Assembly: GCA_043765375.1 (NCBI GenBank)
Contig: JAYUJH010000031.1
Location: forward strand, 14,667-78,666
DNA: 64,000 bases
Source of the DNA: JAYUJH01 sp043765375
GTDB lineage: Bacteria > Pseudomonadota > Alphaproteobacteria > Rickettsiales > UBA998
Direction of reading: 5' to 3'
A program made the translations under genes and the position numbers. The notes beneath the pieces are model-generated. The model searched no databases and was not told the DNA's origin. It saw only the letters and a program-made list of their open reading frames with translations. This document shows positions 29,738-37,799 of the stretch, in pieces; the first letter of the stretch is position 1, and every line of letters starts with the position of its first letter.

Positions 29738-32470
29738 TTAAACTGCCTGCAATAACGCTTCAAACATTGCATTTGCCGTGGTGATGATGCGTGCTGATGC
29801 GGTATAAGCATTTTGAAATAATACCATATTTGCCAATTCCTCATCAACATTAACGCTAGTTGTTGCATCAAGTTTTTCCTTGAAACCATCTAGCAATATT
29901 TTATCATCTTTGGATCTTTGCGTTGATGAAGCGGCTGCACTCCCAAATGATGATAGCACTTCTCCTAGATAACCAGTTATAGTTTTGCGACCAGAGGATA
30001 ACCCATTTGTTGCCAAAAAATCTTGCTGTGCTGTGCCAAGTCTGCCCATTTCTTGCGCTGTTTTGTTATTGCCAGACCTGCGTTCATAGGTATAAATTGG
30101 TGGAATATTAGGGTTTGCTGATTGGTTGGATCTCTCCAAATTACCAACCGCAATCAACCTGCTATCTTTTTGCAACCTATCTTCTATTTTCAAGTTGATT
30201 GCACTGCCTTTGAGAGTATCCCCCGTGGCAGTTGGTTTGTTGCTTGCAAAGAAGTTATTCAACTCAAAGAAATGTGAAAAACCTCGGTTTGTGCCTTTAG
30301 TAACAGGGCTTGTGGTGGTGATTCCAAGTTGTTTGCTATCTTGTTCGTCAATGGCTACGGTATAATCACTACCACCAACAATTTTCAAATAGCCTTTATA
30401 ATCTTCATAATTTCCATAAGCGGTTTTGGGCAATTCTGCTCCATCTGCTCCAACTAATATCGCTCTTAATTGTGGGACAATACTTGTTGGAATATCACGA
30501 GTTGCTGCACCAGTAACGGCGGTGTTGTCAAACCTATCACTGCGTAATGCTTGGGTGTTGTTGGGAATACGAAAAGTTACGATTGAAGTTTTAACATCGC
30601 TCGCATTGATGGAATCACTTGGGCGAACTCCAACCGCCACTTGAATATCATAATAAAGTGATGCGGGGGCGGAACTCAAATCAGCAGTAATTGTGCCAGC
30701 GGAATTGGTGCGGCGTTTGTCCCCCGCAGCAATTTCATCATAAGGTGGCAATATTTTGGTAACTCCTCCACCAACTGAACCTGTTGCCGTCGCTGCCGCA
30801 TTTGCCGTGATTTGAAAGCCATTTGTGGTAACATTTGCAACGGTGAAATATCCCGTTATGTTGCCTGTCGCAATTCCGTTTACTGCGGCGGCTGGTTGCT
30901 CCATAAAAATCACATCACCATTTTTCAAACCATGTGCGGCGGTTGTCGTCACAGTCACATCGTTGGTTGCATTGGTGGTAGCATAAGTTGAGATAGTAAA
31001 GTTCGGGCGGGTGGTTGTTACTGCACCAACAACTGCTGCACCCAAGGAATCCGTGATTTGCACATCAGTTACAAAAAACTCTGAACCTTGCTTGGCGATA
31101 TTTTCCAAATCAAAATCAAAAGTGAAATCAAGCCCTGATGATGGCAATTTATCCGTTCCCGAAACTAATTGAATATTGCTCAAATTGCTCAAATTAACTT
31201 TAGTCGTTGGGGGATTAAAATGATGATTTATCTCATCAATTATTCCTTGAATGCTTGGCTGCCCTGCGCCTACGCCCGTATCTAATTTGCTCAAATCAAG
31301 CGTTAATGGGCGAACTCCCGTATAGGATTCTTTAGCATAAGGTGAGGGAATTGCTTGACCATTTTTATCCAAAGCAGCAACCATCAATTTGCCTGACCAA
31401 TTATAGCTATCAAATGCGCTAACCTCCCTTGTTCCCGTGAGTGTGGTTGGAGGTGGAAAACTTGACCCTTTATTATGTATAATATTTGTCGCATCACGCA
31501 ATTTATCCGCCATATTATCAAGCTGCGCCAACATTTCGGGAATGTCTTTATCACGCAAAGCAAGCAAAGCATTTAATTTTCCATTCTCAACTGTGCTGGT
31601 GATTGCGCCACTTTTTCCACCAGAAACTAATATCTCAGGTGGATTAATCCGACTTCCGCCAGAATCCAAACGATAGACATTCAAAGGGCTTAGCGATTTA
31701 TCATCAACAAAACTATCAACTGAATATGGTTGCGTATAACTTAATTCATAAGCGGATTCATCAAGCAAGGCCGTGCCGTTGGTGGTGTAAATATATACCT
31801 CATTAGTTTTTGGTTGAACCAACACTTTAATATTTACAATTTCGGCTATTTTTTTGATTAATCTATCTTGATCATCTTGCAAGCCACTAATTGGGTTGCC
31901 AAGCACTGCCGCATTAGTGATTGCCACATTAACCTTATCAAGGCTTGTGAGATATTGGTTTAGATTTTGCACCGCAATCGCCACATCATTATCCGCCTCT
32001 GCCCGCAAATCTTCCAGCGAACCAGCCAGCGACGAAACCTCCCTCGCTAGGGTTGATGCGGAATCAATCGCTATATCATGAAAAGATTGACGTTCAGGGC
32101 TTTGCGCAAGCGACTGCATTGAGGTGAAAAATGTCCCCATATATTTGTCAAGCGTGTTGTTACTTCCCGGTTGCCCCAGCAGATTTTGAATGCGTGACAT
32201 GTAATTATCAATCGTGGAGGAGTTGGCAGAAATTGACGTTTGCGTGCGAGTTGACCGTGTTAAATATGTATCAACTTTGCGCACCACATCATCAATTTTC
32301 ACGCCCGAGCCCATTTGCTCCCGCCCGATATAAACGGCGGATTGCTCAATAGTTTTGCGAGTATATCCTTCAGTGGAAGCATTGGTTATGTTCTGTGAAA
32401 TAACACTTAACGCACGTTGATTGACATTCAAACCTGATAATGCGTTATTAATTGCTAACTCTAAACTCAT
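29738..32470 (-). CDS. flgK: Flagellar hook-associated protein FlgK, oversized
   Basis: The N terminus (MSLELAINNALSGLNVNQRALSVISQNITNASTEGYTRK, conserved part) and the C-terminal VDEELANMVLFQNAYTASARIITTANAMFEALL are classic FlgK. At 910 aa it is about 1.5 times the usual length. Extra sequence lies in the middle (about residues 330-760). It includes a repeat-like module around 500-570 (TTTAAHGLKNGDVIFMEQP to ITANAAATATG) that resembles the HGL/NGD modules of phage tail and E1-FCCH-like proteins. The extra domain should be exposed at the hook-filament joint. Confidence 0.93.
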   Translation of the reverse strand: MSLELAINNALSGLNVNQRALSVISQNITNASTEGYTRKTIEQSAVYIGREQMGSGVKIDDVVRKVDTYLTRSTRTQTSISANSSTIDNYMSRIQNLLGQPGSNNTLDKYMGTFFTSMQSLAQSPERQSFHDIAIDSASTLAREVSSLAGSLEDLRAEADNDVAIAVQNLNQYLTSLDKVNVAITNAAVLGNPISGLQDDQDRLIKKIAEIVNIKVLVQPKTNEVYIYTTNGTALLDESAYELSYTQPYSVDSFVDDKSLSPLNVYRLDSGGSRINPPEILVSGGKSGAITSTVENGKLNALLALRDKDIPEMLAQLDNMADKLRDATNIIHNKGSSFPPPTTLTGTREVSAFDSYNWSGKLMVAALDKNGQAIPSPYAKESYTGVRPLTLDLSKLDTGVGAGQPSIQGIIDEINHHFNPPTTKVNLSNLSNIQLVSGTDKLPSSGLDFTFDFDLENIAKQGSEFFVTDVQITDSLGAAVVGAVTTTRPNFTISTYATTNATNDVTVTTTAAHGLKNGDVIFMEQPAAAVNGIATGNITGYFTVANVTTNGFQITANAAATATGSVGGGVTKILPPYDEIAAGDKRRTNSAGTITADLSSAPASLYYDIQVAVGVRPSDSINASDVKTSIVTFRIPNNTQALRSDRFDNTAVTGAATRDIPTSIVPQLRAILVGADGAELPKTAYGNYEDYKGYLKIVGGSDYTVAIDEQDSKQLGITTTSPVTKGTNRGFSHFFELNNFFASNKPTATGDTLKGSAINLKIEDRLQKDSRLIAVGNLERSNQSANPNIPPIYTYERRSGNNKTAQEMGRLGTAQQDFLATNGLSSGRKTITGYLGEVLSSFGSAAASSTQRSKDDKILLDGFKEKLDATTSVNVDEELANMVLFQNAYTASARIITTANAMFEALLQAV

Positions 32471-32509
32471 CTTTATTAACCTTTTATATAGCTATATATT
32501 CGTATAGTC

Positions 32510-33070
32510 TTAAATAGTTTTGTTTAACGATAATGCCATAGATTTTTCCTCAGCATGTATGCCTTTTTCATTATAAAGCCCACGGCGCAGATTTTCGTGA
32601 GTAGTATCCATAATTGCATCAACCACCAATTGATTAACCTCTTTTGCAACCAATAAACGATTATGATTCTCATTCGCAACTGCATCAAATATATGCAATA
32701 AATCTGCCAAATTATCTCGCATATCATCGGTTAAGTCATTCAAAATATTTGGTCTGCGAGCGATTAATTTCTTTTGTTTTTCCAGCGCATCAACGAGAGC
32801 AAGTTTTTCATGTTGCAACGTTGAAAGCCCTTTAATATTCATGGAGTCCAACATATCAACTTCACGCCCCAAAACTTGTGCTAGCCGTGAAATCAGCAAT
32901 ATCAACACATTAACATCAAGCAATCCTTCATTCGTTTGCATATGTTGCGTTTCATCATCGCCATATGATGCAATATTTGTTTCTTCGTATAATTGTTCTT
33001 TAACCATTTGCATAACAACCTCATTTATAACATTATAATTAACAAATTGTGTATCTAAAGCCTCATTCAT
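32510..33070 (-). CDS. flgN: FlgN-like flagellar export chaperone
   Basis: A 186-aa mostly helical protein with a coiled-coil body (ISRLAQVLGREVDMLDSM, HEKLALVDALEKQKKLIARR) in the FlgN pattern, and a later NHNRLLVAKEVNQLVVDAI helix. FlgN binds the C-terminal helices of FlgK and FlgL before export; both follow directly in this operon. It overlaps the end of flgJ by 4 bp. The N-terminal ~30 residues are not conserved. FlgN proteins are weakly conserved, so position adds much of the support. Confidence 0.7.
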   Translation of the reverse strand: MNEALDTQFVNYNVINEVVMQMVKEQLYEETNIASYGDDETQHMQTNEGLLDVNVLILLISRLAQVLGREVDMLDSMNIKGLSTLQHEKLALVDALEKQKKLIARRPNILNDLTDDMRDNLADLLHIFDAVANENHNRLLVAKEVNQLVVDAIMDTTHENLRRGLYNEKGIHAEEKSMALSLNKTI

Positions 33071-33492
33071 ATATTATCTACGCTCAAACTCTGTTTTGTT
33101 GATAAATCTTTAGCAACATTGCCCTCTTGCTGTTGCAACATTTGGCGCATCACATGGTCAGCAACGCCAATCCCACCAGATTTTGCCATTGATTTACCAT
33201 ATTGCTCCATCATCATAGATTTATAGATATCCTCAGCGTCACCACCACCGAATAATTCGTTAGTTTCCAACCCTGAAAATAAATGCTCCAACATCTGCCC
33301 CAAAAATAGCCCCTCAAAATCCTCTGCGGCTTGACGGATTTTTGCTTTGTCAGCACCAGCTTGCAATTTTGTTATATTTTGCATACGTTCAGCCGCTCCA
33401 GCCGCCCTATCATAATCAAGGCTTTTACCACCTAGCCCTCCTTTAGCACTTAGTCCTTTATTCACCGCTTCCAACTTTATAGCTTCCAACAT
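33067..33492 (-). CDS. flgJ: Rod-binding protein, FlgJ N-terminal type
   Basis: A 141-aa protein with the rod-binding core AAEDFEGLFLGQMLEHLFSGLETNELFGGGDAEDIYKSMMMEQYGKSMAKSGGIGVADHVMRQM (only parts are diagnostic: FEGLFLGQML and GIGVADHV). It lacks the muramidase domain of enterobacterial FlgJ, as usual in Alphaproteobacteria. It caps or scaffolds rod growth in the periplasm. It follows flgI by 40 bp. Confidence 0.9.
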   Translation of the reverse strand: MLEAIKLEAVNKGLSAKGGLGGKSLDYDRAAGAAERMQNITKLQAGADKAKIRQAAEDFEGLFLGQMLEHLFSGLETNELFGGGDAEDIYKSMMMEQYGKSMAKSGGIGVADHVMRQMLQQQEGNVAKDLSTKQSLSVDNI

Positions 33493-33532
33493 TTATTTCC
33501 CTCCCCATTACTTAATGTTACTTTATATATCG

Positions 33533-34636
33533 TCACCTTGTATATATTTCAGCTTGCATTGCGCCCGCTGCTTTGATGTTTTGCAAAATCGTAATCAAAT
33601 CACGAGGGCCAACACCAAGCGAATTAAGCCCCGCAACCAAATCTCGCAAAGTTGCGCCTTTTTCTAGCACTGCGACTTTGTTGCCCGCACCTTCATCAAC
33701 TGTGACATTGCTATTTGGCACAATCACTGTTTGCGCTCCTTGTGGTGCAAACGGGTTTGGCTGCGAAACTTGCGGAGTTTCCTGCACTTTAACAATTAAA
33801 TTACCCTGTGCCACTGCAACTGTATCAATTTGCACATTTTCACCCATAACAATTGTTCCTGTTGCTTCATCAATCACAATGCGGGCGATTTGATCAGTGC
33901 TAACCTCAATTTGTTCCACATCAGAAAGCAATGTTGCCACATCGTCACGGTAAGCATCAGGAACCGTTAATGTTACTGTCCCCGGATCTGTCACTTTTGC
34001 AATCGCAGGGCCAATACGGGAGTTGATTGCCTCCGCAACATTTGCTGCTGTGGATAAATCAGGGTTGCGCAAAGCAAGGCGCAAATTACTCATTGAGTTA
34101 AGTTCAAACTCAATTTCTTTTTCAATAATTCCGCCGTTTGAAATATTTCCACTGGTTGGAACACCTTTAGTTATGCTTGTGCCAGATTGTCCTTCCGTTG
34201 TGAAGCCTCCAACGGCGATTGCCCCTTGTGCGAGCGCATAAACATTACCATCAGCACCATAAAGCGAAGTGGCGAGCAATGTTCCACCGAGCAAACTTTT
34301 TGCATCACCCATTGCACTGACTGCCACATCTACCCTACTACCCGACCTTGAAAACCCCGGGAGCGTTGCCGTGACTGTGACTGCTGCAACATTGCGGGAT
34401 TTCAAATCCGTTCCCCGAGTATTCACGCCTTGACGCTCTAAAAATGCAATCAAACTTTGCTCAGTGAAAGCGTTATTGCGCAATCTATCACCCGTTCCGT
34501 TCAAGCCAACCACCAAGCCATAACCCATTAACATGTTGTCACGAATACCCTCAACCGCAACAATATCCTTGATGCGAGAAGCGTTTGCAACATTGGCAAA
34601 TAACATGATAATGATTAAGGCTCGTAATAACATCAT
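33533..34636 (-). CDS. flgI: Flagellar P-ring protein FlgI
   Basis: A 367-aa periplasmic protein with a cleavable signal (LLRALIIIMLFANVANA) and the FlgI start SRIKDIVAVEGIRDNMLMGYGLVVGLNGTGDRLRN. SGSRVDVAVSAMGDAKSLLGGTLL and the final SLGVGPRDLITILQNIKAAGAMQAE are family blocks. It forms the bushing ring in the peptidoglycan layer. First gene of the seven-gene minus-strand flagellar operon. Confidence 0.96.
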   Translation of the reverse strand: MMLLRALIIIMLFANVANASRIKDIVAVEGIRDNMLMGYGLVVGLNGTGDRLRNNAFTEQSLIAFLERQGVNTRGTDLKSRNVAAVTVTATLPGFSRSGSRVDVAVSAMGDAKSLLGGTLLATSLYGADGNVYALAQGAIAVGGFTTEGQSGTSITKGVPTSGNISNGGIIEKEIEFELNSMSNLRLALRNPDLSTAANVAEAINSRIGPAIAKVTDPGTVTLTVPDAYRDDVATLLSDVEQIEVSTDQIARIVIDEATGTIVMGENVQIDTVAVAQGNLIVKVQETPQVSQPNPFAPQGAQTVIVPNSNVTVDEGAGNKVAVLEKGATLRDLVAGLNSLGVGPRDLITILQNIKAAGAMQAEIYTR

Positions 34637-34869
34637 TCCAACTTTGTATATTAATTATGAAATTATATGAATAAATTATATAAAACAATATATGCAATTA
34701 CGATGCCATTATTTATATTTTTGTATTAAAAAATATAAAATCTCTCAAATTAATCGTCAATTAACATTTATGAGTTACACATAATTAACGATTGCAAAAA
34801 ATGTAATTATTGCTTATAAAATTGCATGAAAAATATAATATATATAAAAATAATTTAATAGCTGGTAGT

Positions 34870-36909
34870 ATGATAATTAAAAACCCAAACTTTGAATTGG
34901 TCAAAACATTTGATAAAACCCCGATGCAAACTGATGAGTTTTGCAAAGATTGGGCGATTAAATATTATAGTAACCATAAAGAATATGATATTAAAATTGG
35001 CAATTCTGCGAATGCAAAAAAGAAGGGTGCATCGTTTAATTTGAGCAAAATTGACAAATGGTTGCGTTTGATGCAGCCAATTGAGGCTGAACATTTTTCG
35101 GGCAATAAAATCAAGTTTGTGATTGATTTTGCAGGGCAGAAATTAAGCGGTGAACCAGCGGTGCTTGATTGGGTTGCGATTATTTCTGAGGATTCCAAGC
35201 GTCACCAAGGGATACATCTGAAAATATTTGAATCATTGCGCCTGAATGATTTTGTTGAAAGCAAAAATATCGTGGTGGAAGTGCCAGCTTTTGCTGCGGA
35301 TAAAAAATATTTTATCGCAATTCAAGTATCTAGACCTATGGTGATGGATTTATTTGGGTTATCCGCTGAAATTGCCGCTAATGCTCCACAAAAAACTGCA
35401 CAGACCAAGGAAAGGGTGGAGTTCACCATTCCCGAAACGCTTTATGCTAAAAACGGTGCGCCTTACAAAAAACATAATAGTGCGCTTTCACAAAGTTTGA
35501 ATGTGCTAAATAGTGACATGTCAACTAATGTGCGCAAAAATCCCGTGGCTTGGCTTTCAGAAATGTTGAATGTGTCAGCACGGCTTGAATGTTTTGAAAC
35601 TGCTCGTGGCATATTAAATTATATGTTCGCCAAGTTTGATAATTTCACCGATGCAGAATGGAAAAAAATTAGCCCATATTTAATTGACGCATATTTTGCA
35701 ACTGGTGAAAAAGATGAATTATTGGAGATATTTTTAGAGCATTTTGAAAAAATCGGCAAAGATGATAGGACTTTTTCAGCATTTAGTTTGATTAATTATG
35801 GCGCAAATCAACATATCACCAACCGAGCAGATGAATCGCAATTAACCCTACCATCGGGTAAAATTAACGGCTATTTGCTTGCGCAATGTGCGAGTGAATA
35901 TCCTGAATTGGTGATGCGTCAATGTCAGAAACACTCAAGCGAATTGGAGAAAAGCCCGCAGCTTTATATGTTGCTTGCTAATGCGTATCGTTCGCAAAAA
36001 CCTAAGTTTTATCTCAAAATGTGGAATAAGTTTTTAACGCATTATGGTCAGCCAAATATCACTGAAATTGATGTGAATGCAGAAAATATTTTAGCGAGTA
36101 TTAAATGGGAAAAAACGCACCCAATGATTGGGCAGAAAAAAGTATCAATCATCATGGCGGGTTATTCATGTGCGCACACGGTGCAATATGCGATTAGTTC
36201 AATTTTAAGCCAGACTTACCAAAATATTGAGGTGCTATTTTGTGATGATGGCAGCCCAGATGGAACTTTGGATTTGGTGTTAAACTCCTTTAACGACCCA
36301 CGTTTGCGAGTGTTCAAATCGGTGGATAATCAGGGGACTTATAATATTCGCAATGGTTTAATTGCGGAATCCACAGGCGAGCTTATAACATTTATGGATT
36401 GTGATGATTTAGCAGTGCCAACTCGCATTCAGCAACAAGTGACTGAGATTGTAGAAACTGATGTGGGCATGGTGCTTTCTCGTTGGTTGCGGGTGTTGCC
36501 ACAAGGTGATGTGGTATATTTCAAAGATCATTCTTGCCTGCGTATGTGCGTGGTTTCCATCATGATGCGGCGTGAAGTGATTGATGTGGTTGGGGCTTAT
36601 AGAACGGTTAAATGTGGTGGTGATTCTGAGTTTTTTGAGAAAGCTAAGGCGATTTTTGGTGACAAAATGGCAACAATATTGGATAAACCATTAATTCTTG
36701 GGTTATGGTCAGAAGGTTCAATGACTCGCAGCAGTGGAATTGAATCACTTGATGATGGTTATCGTGCGCCAGCGAGGCTTTCATATGCGGAACTTTCAGG
36801 GCGGCAACGTGTGCTTGGTGAAGCGGTGATTGCGAATGAATTATTTGATAAAACTTTGCAGCAAAGTGGAATATATCGAGCGTCGCATGGGGTTCAATTA
36901 GTTCGTTAA
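34870..36909 (+). CDS. Two-part protein with C-terminal GT2 glycosyltransferase
   Basis: The C-terminal ~230 residues are a GT2 domain: KKVSIIMAGYSCAHTVQYAISSILSQTYQ, VLFCDDGSPDGTLDLV, and ELITFMDCDDLAVPTR with the DxD-like metal site. The first ~430 residues are unrecognised, with an all-beta-looking front (about 1-180) and a helical, TPR-like middle (about 200-400). ATG at 34870 is chosen over an upstream TTG at 34810. It is divergent from flgI, so surface or flagellin glycosylation is a context-based guess. After the stop, AAAATAGCAATT is tandemly repeated. Confidence 0.8.
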   Translation: MIIKNPNFELVKTFDKTPMQTDEFCKDWAIKYYSNHKEYDIKIGNSANAKKKGASFNLSKIDKWLRLMQPIEAEHFSGNKIKFVIDFAGQKLSGEPAVLDWVAIISEDSKRHQGIHLKIFESLRLNDFVESKNIVVEVPAFAADKKYFIAIQVSRPMVMDLFGLSAEIAANAPQKTAQTKERVEFTIPETLYAKNGAPYKKHNSALSQSLNVLNSDMSTNVRKNPVAWLSEMLNVSARLECFETARGILNYMFAKFDNFTDAEWKKISPYLIDAYFATGEKDELLEIFLEHFEKIGKDDRTFSAFSLINYGANQHITNRADESQLTLPSGKINGYLLAQCASEYPELVMRQCQKHSSELEKSPQLYMLLANAYRSQKPKFYLKMWNKFLTHYGQPNITEIDVNAENILASIKWEKTHPMIGQKKVSIIMAGYSCAHTVQYAISSILSQTYQNIEVLFCDDGSPDGTLDLVLNSFNDPRLRVFKSVDNQGTYNIRNGLIAESTGELITFMDCDDLAVPTRIQQQVTEIVETDVGMVLSRWLRVLPQGDVVYFKDHSCLRMCVVSIMMRREVIDVVGAYRTVKCGGDSEFFEKAKAIFGDKMATILDKPLILGLWSEGSMTRSSGIESLDDGYRAPARLSYAELSGRQRVLGEAVIANELFDKTLQQSGIYRASHGVQLVR

Positions 36910-36996
36910 AATAGCAATTTATCAAAATAGCAATTCGTTAATATATTACTATATTAAGATATTGGGGCGTAAAACGTTTTTTAGGAAAATTATAAT

Positions 36997-37716
36997 ATGA
37001 AAATTATTGCAAATATAGCAACTTATCCAGCCCGTGAGGAGGCAATGCCAATTGCACTTGAGCGCATCGCCCCGCAAGTTGATGTGATTAATTTGGTGCT
37101 AAATGAATATCAATATATCCCAAAATCGCTCGCTCGGTTTGAGAATGTCAATCCAATTATTCCGTTTGATGACCTCAAAGATGTTGGCAAGTTTTATCCA
37201 AAAATTGATGATAAAGATGATTTTTATGTGTTGATGGACGATGATATTTTATATCCTGATAATTATGTAGAAAAATTGCGCTTAACATATGATAAGTTTG
37301 CGGATATTAAGCCAATTATTGGCGTGCATGGAATTATTTATTCCGATTTTTTTGAAGGGCTTCCTGCTTCCCGCCTTGTGCATTCGTTTGATAAAGCATT
37401 GGCGCATGATTCCTTGGTTAATCAGCTTGGAACAGGGACGATGATGTTGAAAGGTTGGCAAATGCCGAGTTTTGAGTTTATGGAAACTTCGCAGCGATTT
37501 GTGGATTTGCGCATTGCCATTCACGCATTTCGCCATAAGTTTCCAATGATATGTATGGAGAGGGAGAAAGATTGGATGATTGATATGCAAACGAGTGAGA
37601 GTTTGTTTGGCACATTCACCAAATATTGGCCAGCAAATATTGTGGCAGAAGCGCAAGAGATTGCAGGATTTGCTAAGATACCATATCAACATATTCAAAG
37701 AGTTGAGAAAAGTTGA
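36997..37716 (+). CDS. Small GT-A type glycosyltransferase-like protein
   Basis: A 239-aa protein starting KIIANIATYPAREEAMPIALERIAPQVD. The sugar-nucleotide region ends in DDFYVLMDDDILYPDNYVEKL (DDD metal-binding motif near residue 82). Similar short transferases occur in capsule and flagellin-glycosylation loci. There is no membrane segment. It is the second gene of a three-gene run (34870, 36997, 37800) beside the flagellar operon. The acceptor is unknown. Confidence 0.75.
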   Translation: MKIIANIATYPAREEAMPIALERIAPQVDVINLVLNEYQYIPKSLARFENVNPIIPFDDLKDVGKFYPKIDDKDDFYVLMDDDILYPDNYVEKLRLTYDKFADIKPIIGVHGIIYSDFFEGLPASRLVHSFDKALAHDSLVNQLGTGTMMLKGWQMPSFEFMETSQRFVDLRIAIHAFRHKFPMICMEREKDWMIDMQTSESLFGTFTKYWPANIVAEAQEIAGFAKIPYQHIQRVEKS

Positions 37717-37799
37717 TGGTTGAAAAAAATAATTTTATCGCTATGATGGTTTGGAAGTGCAAAAGATAAATGCGAAAAACATATGGGGCTTATGAATAA

